Shown here piece by piece: positions 24,701 through 39,700 of a DNA stretch of 64,000 bases (position 1 is the first letter of the stretch; each line of letters starts with the position of its first letter). A program made the translations under genes and the position numbers. A model generated the notes under the pieces. That model worked only from the letters and a program-made list of their open reading frames with translations. It was not told where the DNA came from and searched no databases. This DNA is from Azadirachta indica (Eukaryota; Streptophyta; Magnoliopsida; Sapindales; Meliaceae), in assembly GCA_022749755.1 (NCBI GenBank), contig CM040452.1:8512350-8576349 (forward strand), written 5' to 3'.

Positions 24701-27700
24701 CAATTTTCATACTCCACAACCCTTGATTTTTGAGTATTAATTTTTAAATTTACTGTGTTGAAATTGGATGGACATAAATCTTACTATATTTGCTTGGTCG
24801 CAGAGGCACTCTCACTTTGGTTTCGGTTAAGAATTTATTGAGCATTTAGTCAATATTACATGTTTAACTTATTATTACTCAAAATTCTTTTCTTTGTTTT
24901 TCCTTTTTGCGCTTTCAGGAGCTTGGATTTCAATGTGACAAAAATCTGGGGGAATGTCGTGCAAAATTTGCATGCCATTTGGATTGTTTTGCATGGGTCA
25001 AACGTGATAGTTATCTCCCTCAAGGGAGCCAGGGCCTAAAGGTGCAAGCCTTCAATTTGGGTTCATCATTAGTTATTAGTTGAATTTATGTTTGTTGGTA
25101 ATAATTACTAAGAATAACAATTGCATCTGTTGTCCGTGACTGAGCTTGCAAGTGTTCACAATATTACCTCTGGATTATTTAGGAATTTTTTCCATTTCAA
25201 GGAATCTTTTATTTATTTTCTTAGGGTTGGGCTTATAAAGAAATTCAATTGTAATTGATACAAACCCATGGTGTTTGGCTTCAAGAATATCTTATTGTTT
25301 ATAAGCTCTAAAGTCTTTTAGAACCCCCTTAGGCTACTAGGAAAGTATGTCCTTGTTTTTGTGGACAGCTTGCTCACTTTGAATTTTTTTTTCTTTTTTT
25401 AATATCACTTGGTGTTTGACATTTCGTTTTGTGCTCTAGTAGGTAAACAATCATTCTATTATTGGTGGGTGATGTAATTTATTTATTTTTTTATCAATTA
25501 GTGTAATTTTCAAACAATTTTACATGTGCCTTTACTTTCTCTATACGTGGCAAGTACGAGTGTGATGCTTCTGCTATTGTGATAAACAACTGAAATCCTA
25601 CTCATTCGCTTTGCCATTTTCCTCTCTCATGCAATGAAATCTATGTTAAAAGGCTGGTTAATGAATAATATATTTACAAGATCTCATGTTTGCCTTTACT
25701 TTGTTGGCTGATAGCCTTATATGAGGTTTTGAAACAGAAATATTGCTAATGTTTTGCTGTCAAACTTCATACAGAACAATTCTACTGGTTCATTTATTTG
25801 AAAATGCCAGGAACTTGATCTTTCTTGATTTTTTTTACTGTTTCCATTATTCTTCTAATGGAAAAGTTGACATAATACACTCTTTTGATTTCTATCAGGC
25901 TGTTACAAAGGCAAAGTTGGGTTATGATCCCCTGGAGGTGAACCCAGAGGATATGGTTCGCTTTGCAAAGGAAAATCCTCAGGTTCGTGGCATCTAAAAT
26001 GACCTATCGGTTGTTTAACTAGTTGTTTTGGCCTCTAGATTTGTCTAGTTCTTTCTGTTTGTACCAGAGATGGAAATATAGTAGACACTAGTGCTGATTT
26101 TAGAGAATGACTAGATTTTAGAAAATGTCTAAAATACTAATGTGATATGTAGGGCAGGTTCAACAGTGTTATTCCTGTATTAATTGCAACCGTTTATTTG
26201 TAGTATTTAAGAAAATGTATTAATCTTAATGCATTTTCCTTTTTACTTGTCAATCCTCTTTTAATTTTTCATTTGTAATTCCTAACCTCAATTTTGTATT
26301 GGTTCTGGGAATTTCTAGTGATCATATAACTGTCTGAGGGAAGCTGTGCCTGCAGACATGTGCACGCGTAGTTTCTGGGCTGTGATAAGTGTTAAGGAAT
26401 AATTAGTGCCAAAATCTCAAGCCTATGTCTAATAATAGTATTCAACTCTAATGTGCCCTCTCATATGCATGGGTGAATAGTAACATGCTGCATGCATCCA
26501 GAATCACACAAAGTCATACATGGATCCAACACATATCAACTTGCACCAGGGTATATTGTAATTAATTGAAGGAAGTATCTGGGCATGAGTTTTCGTGGTC
26601 TTCTTGCTATCATAATATGTTGAGGTGCCATTAAATTCATAAGTTTAAAATTACAAGAAAGGACCTAACAATAATTTTTGAATTCTTAAGTGAGAACTGA
26701 CAATTTTTTCTATTAATATACATCATCTCTATTGAGTCTATTTTAGTGGATTTTTGCATTCTGTATGAAAACATTTCTGATGCTGTTTTTGTTGTAAAAC
26801 TATTGTGACAGACGATGGCCTCCTATTCTGTTTCTGATGCTGTTTCAACTTATTACTTGTATATGACCTATGTACATCCCTTCATTTTCTCTCTTGCAAC
26901 TATAATTCCCATGTCACCAGATGAGGTTTTGCGCAAAGGTAGTGGGACCCTTTGTGAAATGCTTCTTATGGTCCAGGTCCGTTTTTGTGCCCTTTTACAC
27001 TGAAGCTTTGAGAAGCTTTTTTCCATTTGTATTACTTCAATTTTGCATTTGTTATAGGCTTTCAAGGCAAATGTCATCTGCCCTAACAAACATCAATCAG
27101 ATCCGGAAAAGTTCTACAAGAATCACCTTCTTGAAAGTGAAACATACATAGGTGGCCATGTGGAATGCCTTGAAAGTGGTGTTTTTAGATCTGATCTTCC
27201 AACTAGTTTTAAGCTTGATCCATCTGCATATGAGGTAAGTGATCCACATCTGTCTTATGTGTTACTATTTTATCCAAATCTTCCATACCGTCAATTGAAT
27301 TTGATTCATACAGCTGGATGAACCAATTGGTGCTATATTTTGTCACCTGGCATTAGGATTGGATGATAAGACCCAGTACAAATTCGGAACTGTTTCTATT
27401 TGTTATGTTACTCTTTATATGATCTAGTTGTCCAGCAGATTTGTTCTGTTTCTCAGTTTATCTTCACATCAGCCAATATCTAAGTGGAAAAAAATGGTCA
27501 TTTTCCTAAGAATGTTTATCTTGCTAGTGTGATGAACCTGTCTATCAATTAAAATGTCAAATAAATAGAGTAAGAATTCCTTCTTTTCTTTTCTTCTTAA
27601 GGCAGGAAAGAAGTGAGGCGATCTATACTTGACGTTAAATGGTTCATTGGTTGAAATATTTAATTTTCATTTGTAAATTCTGAATATATTAAACTGGAGA

Positions 27701-30700
27701 GGAACAGATCCTTTTGGGGGGATTCTTTTATCAATGTTCCATGTAATATAGTAGTCAGATTCTAAAGATATTGTGAACCTAGGTTGAGCACTAGGAAAAA
27801 AAATTGCTGGAAAGATAGGTCAATAGGCTCAATTTGTTAGGTGTTCTATTGCTTTTGAGTCACTTAGGTCGTAATTTACCAAAAAAGAAAAAAGGAGATT
27901 CATGAAAAATGGGTTGAGTAGGTAAAGGGACTGAATTTAGTATATGGAATCTAATGGCGATAAGCCAATTCTTGTGGATGTTGAGATTACAGCATACCTT
28001 CAGGTATCTTAGGATAACATTCATTTATATCAACATAGTAACCCAGAGAAGCTTCAGAAGATATACCCTGTGTAGACCTTGCATATTCATTAGGTTCAAG
28101 GAAATGCTTTATCACTGTCCAAGAGAATCTTGTTCATGCAGTGTGGAAACTTGATTTATCTTTTGTATGATGCTCTTGACTTGGTTCAACCAAATACTAG
28201 TTTCAAGTGACTAAATCAGCTAGATCCTGGCAAACACATAAAAATTTTTGGATCTTTAATTTCTTACTTTCTTTCTTTTTTTTTTTTTTTTTTTTTTGAT
28301 TTTCGAATCTACCAAGTTTAGAGCTTGTAATTTATTTGACATTGGGGACAAACAAATTCTGGAAAAGAGTTGTTTACCCAAAAGATTAAGATTACCTGTG
28401 TAAAAGATATCCTTTTAATATCACTTAATGGTTGAAATACAAGTTCAGATTTATGGACTGAATTCTGGTTAGAGATTTCGACAGGCAAAACCAAAAGCAT
28501 CACATCATGTTTGATGTAATAGATTCAGACCTCATTTTAGCCATGTACACTCCTGTTCGCATTTAATGACATGAGAAATAAAATAGTTGAGGGTCCTGAA
28601 GAAACTTGGAATTTTTGATGTAATGCTTCCATTTGAAAAGCAATCACAATTATGTTATCATTTATTTGGAAATGGGGAGGCTTCTCTTGTGGTGAAACAT
28701 CTTGAGATATGCTTTTGGGTTTTGTTTCTCATATTTGTGAGTCATCTTGCTCTCTTACAATTTATATCATATTTTAGTGTTATTTGGGGTGTGAAAATGT
28801 CTGGTTTTGGGGAATACAATATTTTTTGGACCTAACCCATTGTTATTCATATACAACTAATTTTATTTTAACATTTTAGTTTTGTTGATGTATTTGACTG
28901 ATGTTGGGTTACTTCAATATCCAGCAATTAATGGACAACCTTGATCGAGATTTGCAATATGCTATAACAGTAGAGGGTAAGATGGACCTGGAATCAGTCT
29001 CCAACTATGACGAAGTGAAGAATGTAATCATGGAAAAGGTGCTGGTATTCTGTTGTCAAGCTGATAAATTATGTGATCATGCTAATAGCTGGATCAGTCT
29101 GGTGGAAGTTCCCTCTAATATTTTACATTAATTATGTATGTTGTTTCTTTGACATGTTAATTTGTATTGATTGTTTGTGTTGTTAAGGTGAATCAAGACT
29201 TTAATTATGATATTTTCATACAAGTTATAGGTCCATGGGTGATCTAATTCATAGGATGCTTATACCAAAATCTTAATTATCTTTTCATGCAAATATTTGT
29301 GTTTAATGTTTCTCAGATATTCTGCAAATATTTGTATTTGATATTTTTCAGACATTCTTCAAAGCTTGCAATAGCTGCTTAGTGCTTTTGTCATATGTTT
29401 TCTTAGTTATTTACCAGTATTTTGATGGCAAAATTGTAACAATCTGTGAAATTTGCTGAAAAATAATAATTCCTTTTGCTGTAAATATATTATTTGTGTA
29501 GCTTTTGAGATTGCGAGATGAACCTGTGCGCGAAGAATGTCCCCTTATTTATCATCTTGATGTGGCTGCAATGTATCCAAACATTATTTTAACAAACCGG
29601 CTCCAGGTATGCTGTTTCTTCTAAGTGCTTTCAGCACATTGAAAATGAGAAATTCCAGAGATCAATTATTTCTCTGTGTTTTATGGTCCACTTTTAGTTT
29701 AAGCATTCAGGGTGCAAATTTAATATTGGTGTTTGGTAATCCTAAAATGTATTCAACATTGTGACTTTAGAACATCTATAATGCAATGTTATTTGGTGAC
29801 CTTGATATGCCGTCAATTTTCATGTCATGGTCTGACTCGTCAGGAGAGGATTTGTTCCATGACTTTCAGTGAGACCAATGAGATCAATAAGATGCATTCT
29901 TGAATTACTATTGCAGTTAAGGTCTCTGATTTTCTGTTATTATAATTGTTATAATCTCCCTGTTTGTTATTTATTTGGTGGTTGTATTTTTTAGTCCCTG
30001 TGAGCATCATCTTCCTTTTTAGTACATTGAAGAAACTCTCTTGCCAATCCAGTTCTATGAATTAAACAGACATAGATATGCAAACATGTAGAGACACACA
30101 CAAGTTTTACCGGAATAAGTCAATTACTTTGTTTACCAGCAGGTTGCAAGTTCTAAATTGGAGTCATTGATTTTTCTCCATTTCATGAATTTTTTGCAAT
30201 TTGCACTTAGTTAAGTTTATTGTTCAATTCCAGCCACCATCCATAGTTACAGATGAGATATGCACTGCATGTGATTTCAACCGTCCAGGAAAAACTTGTC
30301 TCCGAAAGCTTGAATGGGTTTGGCGTGGAGAGATATTTGTAGCAAAGAAAAGGTTTTTTTTTTTTTTCCACCATTAAGGAATTTCTTATAATCTTCATTG
30401 ATATAAGCAAAAACTAACAACCGTGCATGCAAATCTTTTTGAAAAATTTCAGTGACTATTATCATTTGAAAAAGCAAATTGAGTCTGAGTTTGTTGATGG
30501 CACTGATGGTCATTTGTCAAACTCCTTTCTTGACCTTCCCAAGACAGAGCAACAATCAAGACTGAAGGAGCGTCTAAAGAAATATTGTCAGAAGGTATGT
30601 TATCATGCCTGCCATGGAATATTTATCTAATTATTTCTTCTAACCCTAACTCTTTCCTTCAACAGGCATATAAGCGCGTGCTTGACAAGCCAGTAACTGA

Positions 30701-33700
30701 ACTTCGAGAAGCAGGGATCTGCATGAGAGAAAACTCATTTTATGTGGACACTGTTCGCAGGTGAGAAGTTAAATTTAGATAAACAGTAATTTTACATGCT
30801 AAAATTTTCGGCTAGATATTCATTTATGCTAATGATTGTTTCTATTAGGATGTATTCTGATCTTAACTGCTGAAAATTTGAATGTTAAATAAATGAGGCT
30901 AATTGGCAGAGAGTTTCTATCTATGGTCAATGAATAATTTTTCGCTTTTTATATGGTTCAAGCTTCCGGGATAGAAGGTACGAATACAAAGGACTTAATA
31001 AGGTCTGGAAGGGGAAGTTATCAGAAGCAAAGGCTAGCAGAAATTCCATTAAGATCCAGGAAGCACAAGTATGATATTGCTCTTCAGTTTGTTGAACATT
31101 TGCAATGATTTCAGAACTAGTTCCTTATATTTATTGGGTTTGCCTATGATGCATGCAGGACATGGTGGTGCTCTATGATTCCTTGCAACTTGCCCACAAG
31201 TGTATCCTTAATTCCTTTTACGGTTATGTTATGCGCAAGTAAGTTGGTGACCTTCATTTATGATGATTATTTTATTTGCTTAGCAATTATTACTATGTTC
31301 TAACTGATCTTTTTACTTGTCTTTTAACCAGAGGGGCTAGATGGTACTCCATGGAAATGGCTGGTGTAGTTACATATACTGGAGCAAAAATCATTCAAAA
31401 TGCTCGATTGCTCATTGAAAAGATTGGGAAACCCCTTGAACTAGACACAGATGGGATCTGGTGTGTGCTCCCTGGATCCTTTCCAGAAAACTTCACTTTC
31501 AAAACAAAGTAAGACATTTGATATCTATATGTTAATTGGGGCGAGTGTCTAAATGGTCATTGTTAATATGGTTGTCCATTATATTATATGATGCATTGAT
31601 CATTCTTTGTGTATGTGTATCAGAGACTCGAAGAAGAAGCTGACAATTTCGTATCCATGTGTAATGCTTAATGTTGATGTTGCAAGAAACAATACAAATG
31701 ATCAATACCAGGTCAGCTTGGACTTTTCGGTGATATCTATGTCTCTAAATTGTTTACTTGATATATTTTGAACCTTCATGATGCTGCAATTTGAAAATTC
31801 TGAAAGTCATTCCTTAGTTTCTAACATGAATTTCAACAGACACTTGTAGATCCTGTCAATAAAACTTATGAAACTCATAGTGAATGCTCAATTGAATTTG
31901 AAGTGGATGGACCATACAAGGTAACAAGGAACAATAAGTTGTTCCAGATTTTTAAACTTGGTTCAACTTTTATCAGGTTAATTCATTATTCTTTCATGCA
32001 GGCAATGATTCTTCCTGCTTCTAAGGAAGAGGGAATTTTGATTAAGAAGAGATATGCTGTTTTTAATCATGACGGAACCCTTGCAGAACTAAAAGGCTTT
32101 GAAATAAAGCGCAGAGGTGAGCTGAAGCTCATTAAAGTTTTCCAGGTATCTCTATTACTCTTAACATTCTGTCTTGTTATATATAGATATTTTCATGATG
32201 GAGATTTGCTTTTCTTTTAAGTTCTGTTATATATTGTTAGAGATTTTTGTTAGTGCTGTATAAGACTTTTCTCTATGAATGACTTTGCCATCAGGTCAGA
32301 GTAATGCAAAAGTGTTTGCCTGCAGAATATTTGCTTGGTCATTCATCCTCATATCCAAATTTTCATTTTTTAAAGATGATTTCCTGACATAGATTTTGTT
32401 TTCTTCTTTTGTTAGGGTACATATCTTTAGAAACTTTTGTCAGTGCTGTAAAAGATTGCCCTCCATGAATGACTATGCCATCTAGTTGGAGCAATCCAAA
32501 AACGTTTGCCTGTGGCATATTCACTTAATCATTTATCCTTGTATCCGAGTTTTCATTTTTCAGTTGTTTTCCTGTCATAACAATGTTTCCATTGCTTTCT
32601 TAAAATATCTCTAAGACATTTCTTGTTGATGCTGAATGAAATCACACACCAACTAATATGATATTGCTGTTCCTTCATGTATTCTTAAAAGAATGATATT
32701 TTAGATGCTGATAAAGAGGGTCTTCCACCAAAAGTTATGTTGGTGGAGGATGCTCATTGGAGGTGCTGATGCACTAGAAACTGAAAATTTGAAAGGCTTC
32801 ATATCTATGGCCCATGGTGATATACATACCAACGTTCTCAACCTGAAAAAAAATACTGTTTAAGTGTCTTCTCATAGAGTCAAAGCATGAAATAAAGAAG
32901 TTTGTTATAGAATCATACTTGACAGTAAGGAGAAAATATTTCTTAATATATCATTCCATGAATCTGTACAAGGCCTTAAATAATACAAGAGAGTTGAAAA
33001 AAGTAAAACAAATGATTGAAATACCTAGTTTTCTAATATTTTCCAATAAAATGCCAATATACCACAAAGCCAATTTTCAAGAATAAATAAAAATAAACAG
33101 GTATAGTAGACAACTGTACTTGAGATATTTACATCAAGCGATTTGTCCACATTAATTCTCAAATCAAGACTCTCCTCAAGTAGGTGCAAAAATAATACTT
33201 TGCATTCCCAGCTTGTCTAAGATTTGATGAAATGTGAACTTAGTCCCTTGGATAGCATGTCACCATAGTTTATCTACGAATTTTTTCCCCATCTCTGTAA
33301 TTCCTTGCCATGGAATAGTTATGGAAACTGCCAAGGCGTAGTTATCAGGTGGTGGGTTTCCAAGTTTCCCAAGCATCACAATCTTTCAACTTTCTTTTCC
33401 ATGAACATATAGTAAGACCTCTTCAAGTGGTGGAAGAGGTTATTTGCTTAGTACTTGGCCACAGGCATGGTCATATTTCCGGTTGAGGCCAACTAAGAAG
33501 TCAAAAAACCTCTCTCTTTCCAGCATGCTCTTTAGCTTCTTTGTATCAGCAACAGACTCTATCTCTATATATTGATAAAGATCCAATTCTAACCGTAATT
33601 GCTTAAGAGTGTAATACTCTGCGATAGGGCCATCCCCTTGTTTTGTGATGTTAATTTGTTTCTTTAACTTGCATAACTAAGCAGCAATGCTTATTTTTAA

Positions 33701-36700
33701 TAGGTTTGAGTGGCAGCTTTCCATCTCTCCCTAGTATTGGTCAGTAAGAGGTAGGTCTTATTGGTTTTATTGGAGGAGCGAAGACATCGCCATTGAGTTT
33801 TCGGCGTCCAATGCCTCAAAATTGGAGTCCTTCGGATTGGGGTGCTTGTTTTGTGATATTAATCTTCCTTTTTCTTTTCAAAATAATTTCGCTGATTATG
33901 ACCATTCCATGAAATTCGAACCATTCAACTTTGTGGTGGAAATTTGTAGGGTAGGGTTCTTGCTGAAGATAGACATGGGGTTGGATGTTTGATTGGTGAG
34001 TGCAACTATTTCAGAGGTTTCTAACATTTTTGGATTAAAACAATATAGGCTGCTTGGTAATGGCCTTTAAGGCCGAGAATAGGGAAAAAGAATAACAAAT
34101 CTGCGCAATGAAGGCCTAGAGTGAAATTAGAATTTGATTCGCTTGGAGACTTACTTTGATACCGTGAAAGTAGGAAGAAAATATTTCTTATGTGTATTAT
34201 TCTATAAATATCTACAAGGTCTTAAATAGTATATGAGAATTGACAAAAAATAAAACAAATAGTGATTCTAATTCTACCCTAATCACAGAGCTGATTTTCA
34301 GGAAATAAATAAAAATAGATAGCTCTAGTAGGCAGTTGTAGTTAAGATATTAACAGAAAGCAATTAGACCACATTAGTTCTCAAATCCCCTTCAACAATA
34401 ATCAGCTGCTGAAACTCAGAATTCATTGTCAGCTTTGCAAGTGACAAAAATAGGGTTTCTAGTAAAGTCTAATTACATCAACTCTTTCATTCAAAGAACC
34501 CTTTTCAATATGTAAGGTGGCTAGTGCTTTTGGTAAGTCGAGAAACATATTATAAATGATTTTGGTCATTTTTGGCTTTTTCTTTAGCCTCAAAACACTA
34601 AAGAAGTTAATCAAAGAAACAAACATTAATCTAAAACAAACATTAAACTAGAGACAAGCAATGCAATCTACTTGCTTATGCAGGATTGTATATCTTAGCA
34701 TCTTTTGTAGTTTGTGAAGTTTTAGATATTTGTTGATTATAAAGCACGTTCTCTGTTTTCCCTTTTTCCCTTAAAAAAGTATGTGCTAAGAGAATCATAG
34801 TTGACAGCTGTGCAAGGGAAAAGAAAGTTTCTGTGAGATTTATCTATGTTGCTCTCTAAGGTGGAAAATTTCTTTACAAACATATCTTAAAACATAGTGC
34901 CAAGATCAATTTTTATGCCAATTATACTGAATTTCTCTATTTTGTCTATGGACAAGAATTCATATTGATGTTTTCCCATATATGAAATAAATGAAATGTT
35001 TCATATGTTTGCAGGCTGAACTTTTTGATAAATTTCTCCATGGGTCAACCTTAGAAGAATGCTACTCAGCTGTTGCCGCTGTGGCAAACCGCTGGCTTGA
35101 TCTTCTCGATGTATGTGTAATTTAATAAGCTTCTTGTCAGCATCAAAATCTCTTTTTCTGAATCATTGTATTGTAGTTGCCATACGACTTTTCTTATTTC
35201 TCTTGTTTTCTATTTTTCTATTTTTAGTTGGAAATGTTGTTGCAGTATTGATTGAAAAATCAATAATTGGGGATAATTCAGATTTTTTGTTCCTATTTCT
35301 TGCAGAATCAGGGAAAGGACATTGCAGACAGTGAGTTGCTTGATTACATATCAGAATCAAGCACAATGAGCAAGTCCTTAGCAGACTACGGTCAACAAAA
35401 ATCATGTGCAGTGACAACTGCAAAGCGTCTCTCAGATTTTCTTGGTGATACAATGGTTAAAGATAAAGGATTGCGTTGTCAATATATAGTTGCATGCGAA
35501 CCAAAGGTATGCCCTCCACTTTTGCTTGGGGAATGCATGAATCATGGACTTTGTCATGCTTGGACTATGATCTCAATCTTCAGGTCATTGTTGACATGAG
35601 ATCAAGTTAACAACACCAATGGAAAAAATTATTAGGATGAATCTTTTATAAAAGGAAACTGAAGAAAGAAAAAGCTACTGCAGCTTAGATTAGCCTTTGG
35701 GTTGTAAAATGTACGCCTTCATTGAACTGGTCACATTCTATACAATTCTTGGCAAAAGTATTGTTAATAGTGGTGAAATAGCTAATGAAGATTGTAGTAG
35801 TTGCTATGTCCATAACTGTAATCCTAGTACAGACTGTAGTTTTTTCTTAGGGCTATAAAGTGGAAACTGCCTGCTGATGCTGCAAGTTGGCTTTGATGCT
35901 GTTATTGTTGGTAATTAGCTTTTGTCCGTGTGAGTAATTTGGAGGTCTAATGACTAATATGCCCTAAGTTGAGTGTTCTATTATGTACAGTTTTTCTCTG
36001 ATATAAATTTTTTTGATGAGATAAATATATTGTTCAATGTGGTGTAATGAAAGAGCGATTCTCATTCTTTCACCAGCTTATGAACCATAGGCAACTTTGG
36101 TCATTTGCAGCACCATCATACTCACTACAACCATTGCTTCCCTTGTTTCATCAGAAACATGATCAAATTAACACCAACTTCCTCTGTGATAGTCATTGCT
36201 AAGTTAGATCTGTCTTTGTCAATGCTTTTATTACCAGCTACTGTTAATATATTGTTTTGTATTCCCAATTTAATCTAGGTTGTTTTATGTCACTTGACCT
36301 GCTCTTGTTTTGCAATCATATTCTTAGCCATCTCGCATTCCTTCTGTCAAGTTAATCATTGACTGAGGAAGCAACATCTGTATCATGTGATAATCAAAGC
36401 TAATAGGCGTCTCCAGTATTGTTAATTCCGCAAATTTAATTTTATGAGAAGTTTTACATAGATTTTCTTTAACTTTCCTGTGAGAAGGGGTCTAAGCTTA
36501 ATAAAAGATGAAAATGACATGCAATTTCTTCTTAAGCCTTTTATTATTACTTATGGAATCACAGTTTTGAATGAAATTGGCTTTATTTATTGTGACAGTA
36601 ATTGATGATGTCATTGAAATTTGTGTAAAAAGTTATATCATCACAAAATCCCATCTTCCACTTGGAACTGAAAGTTGCTGCCCCTTTGTTTTAGATGTTA

Positions 36701-39700
36701 TTTTCCATTGGTTTTCTTTTCTTTGCAACTCTCTGCTAATATATATGTTTTAAGTTCCTCAAAATTTTTTACTCATGTACGGGTACTGCCTTTCCTTATT
36801 CATCGATTTTCCTTTTTCTTTTTTTTTACCCCCAAGTTATGTGCCTATTTCACCTGGTTCTGAGATATAATATCTTGCTGTGTGCTTTACTTGTCAATTA
36901 ACAACAGAGATTGGTGATGTGCTTGTGTCATTGCACTTCTCTTTGTGTATTGTTGTCATAATGCAGTAGGCATCTTATATGTAATTTTCAAATTTATTTT
37001 GTTCCCTCGTGGCTGTTCTAGTAAAAAAGTTGTCGCAATGTCAATGTGACCAGGGAACTCCTGTAAGTGAGCGTGCTGTTCCTGTTGCAATATTTGAAAC
37101 TGATTCTGGTAAGTTTTGCTGATGATTATATGAATTGCTTTTTCTGCTCATTATACACTAAGGATATATGTCTTAATTTTGCAGAAATAATGAAGTTCTA
37201 TTTACGCAAGTGGTGTAAGACTTCGTCAGGTGTTGGCATTCGATCCATTGTTGACTGGTCCTATTATAAACAACGGCTTAGCTCAGCAATTCAAAAAACT
37301 ATTACTATTCCTGCTGCAATGCAAAAGGTTCTTATATTTGTTCAATATTCTTTTCACGTAATCTGTTCTTTTTTGGCCTTCTGAAATTGATGTAAATTCC
37401 TCAGGTTGCAAATCCTGTCCCTAGGGTGGTTCACCCTGATTGGCTACATAAAAAGGTTCGTGAGAAGGAAGACAAATTTCGTCAAAGGAAATTAGCTGAT
37501 ATGTTCAGTTCATTGGGCAGGGATGATTTGTTAAACAAAACTAGCGATGTTGTTACCAATAATAATGAGGTACATCAGAACATTGAAGATTTGGAAGACT
37601 TTCCAAACAAGAGGAGAAGTTCTGTAAATGGACCTAGACCAATTGTTTGTTGTTATGAAGTCAATAATGAACAGCAGACAGTAGTCAATACAACTGATCA
37701 AGTAGATTCTTTGCAACAACAAATTGAACCTGGTGAAGTTTTGAATCAGCAGCCTTCATCACAAAATCCTATATATGCTGAAAATATTGACAGAAATGTA
37801 GATTATCATGGTTGGCTTGAGTTGAAGAAGAGAAAATGGAAAGATAATCTGAGTAGGAGGAAGAAACAAAGGTATGTTATCCTCCTTTACCTACATGCAA
37901 TAGCCTTTTTGGTGTTTTGTAGTAATCTGCTTCTTAGGAAAATAGCGTCACTTTGGCAGGTTGGGCGGTCTAAGGACTTCAAATCATGCTAATGGTGTTT
38001 CTGAGTCACTAGGTGCTGTCACAAACAAGAAGGAGCATCAGGGAAAAGCTGGTGTTGGTTCATATTTTAGGAGACATGAAGTAGCCCTGACCCGATCCCA
38101 TTGGCAGGTATGGAAGTTTTCCATTCTTTTTAATATATCTAGCTTGAATGATTAGTTTGTAACTGCTAAATTTTATCTTTTTGTGTTTCAGATAATACAG
38201 CTAGTTCCAAGTTCACAGAGTGGTCTATTTTTTACTTGGGTGGTTGTTGAAGGAATCATGCTTAAGATTCCTATAACTGTTCCACGGGTATTTTACCTTA
38301 ACTCTAAAGGACCTATAACAAAAAAGTTTCCTGGAAGACGTGTCAACAAGATCCTTCCTCATGGAAGGCATAACTTCAACCTAATCGAGGTATATCTAGT
38401 GATATTTCTTTCTAAGTTACGGTGGTGTGCCCTTTTACCCCCTTGTTCATGTGAAAGCTTTTTTGAGGGTTTTGTTATCCTTTTGCTTTTTAATTTTAAG
38501 GTTATGATTGATGAAGATCAATTTAGAAATGAAAGCAAGAAACTTGCTGCTCTCCTTGCGGATCCAGAAGTTGAGGTCAGCAGACTGTACTGCATGTGTT
38601 TAGTCTTATTTTCATAATTCATTTTTATAATATGACTGGTCTTTGTTTGCAGGTAAACTTCACATTTTCTTTTTCATTAGTGTTTATGGTTACAAATTTC
38701 TAAGCAACTGGCTTCTGATCTCAGTTTTCTTGTGTGATATCTATGTGGTAGTTTGTTTTGATACCTGTTTGATATAAAGCAATTCTTTGATCAGGGGATA
38801 TATGAGACAAGTGTGCCACCAGAATTTAATGCTATCCTTCAGGTTGGTTGTGTCTGTAAAGTGGATAAATCAACTAAGAAACGAAATGCTCAGGATGGCT
38901 GGAGCCTGAATGAGCTGCACATGAAGACTACTGCAGAATGTTCTTATCTGGAGCAATCAGTCTCTTTCTTGTACCTCTATCATAGGTAAATCATCGTAAC
39001 ATGTCAGGATGTGGTTTCATGATTGCTTCAGTGATTCAAATCTACAGCTAACATTAAACTTCGGCTTTACAATCTGTTTGCATGTTTTCTGAGGGTACCT
39101 TTCCATTTTTAAGCTTTATAATGTACTCTTAACTGTTGCTTTCAACTAGTTTCCATGAAGATTTGAAATATAAAAAGAGAAATGCTAGGGTTAAATCCTT
39201 TCTAAGCTACCAATTGATCCAAAAGCTTAACCTTATAGATAAGGACCCAACAATAGTATTAAATTTGTAACACACCCTTCACATGCATTTTGGTTTGTTA
39301 ACCACAATCACAAACCTCACATCTAACACAACTTATTACTATAATTAACTTATGCAATAAGGTGATTGGAATACAATGTACTAAATTAAAATTGGTTTTG
39401 ATACAATTGTAAGTTATCCCTTCACCTAAAAGCTTAAGGTCATGGGTAAGAGTCCAACAGAAATATGTAGGCTTTAACAATTGCAATGTGCATAATTTTG
39501 TGATGATGCAAATAGGTACCTTTAGTGGCCAGCTTTGCTATAGTTTGGCATTCTAAGATAACTATTATTCACTTGAACCTATGTGATATACTATTTTAAA
39601 ACATAGAGAAAAGCAGTTGTTAGTTATGCTTCAGAAAATAGCTGCAAATATTGATTTTGCACATTCATGGATATGGTTTGTTGTACCCCCTTAGTAAAAT

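Larger units (their letters stand above)
18765..27234 (+). other. POL2A: POL2A exons 1-13: N-terminal and exonuclease region
   Basis: Exons: 18765-18917, 19263-19328, 19443-19502, 19604-19699, 21172-21332, 21478-21566, 21673-21890, 23280-23366, 23460-23594, 24919-25041, 25899-25982, 26812-26976, 27058-27234. They encode residues 1-538: the N-terminal domain and the proofreading exonuclease, with Exo I in exon 7, Exo II in exon 9 and Exo III in exon 12. Two split codons (5/6 and 6/7) restore the frame; the other junctions are phase 0. Apparent longer frames through 19161-19508 or 21510-21968 are exon-intron read-throughs. Confidence 0.9.
28925..35506 (+). other. POL2A: POL2A exons 14-26: polymerase catalytic domain
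   Basis: Exons: 28925-29038, 29502-29606, 30234-30352, 30453-30594, 30666-30760, 30963-31068, 31159-31238, 31332-31508, 31624-31711, 31840-31920, 32002-32145, 35015-35110, 35306-35506. They cover residues 539-1054. Motif A is in exon 15, the three-Cys part of the Fe-S site (C-x2-C-x8-C) in exon 16 and its fourth Cys at the end of exon 17, motif B in exon 20, motif C in exon 21, and the KKRY segment in exon 24. Intron 24 (32146-35014) is the longest in the gene and contains an LTR element. Confidence 0.9.

Noticed and set aside
27950..28160. Possible captured exon in POL2A intron 13
   Set aside because: The 66-aa frame shows no domain and no splice-site pair that would keep the polymerase frame.
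35507..37053. Possible missing exon in the 1.5-kb intron 26
   Set aside because: Exons 26 and 27 join in frame at a position consistent with the family (ACEPK to GTPVSER); the intron holds no matching coding segment.
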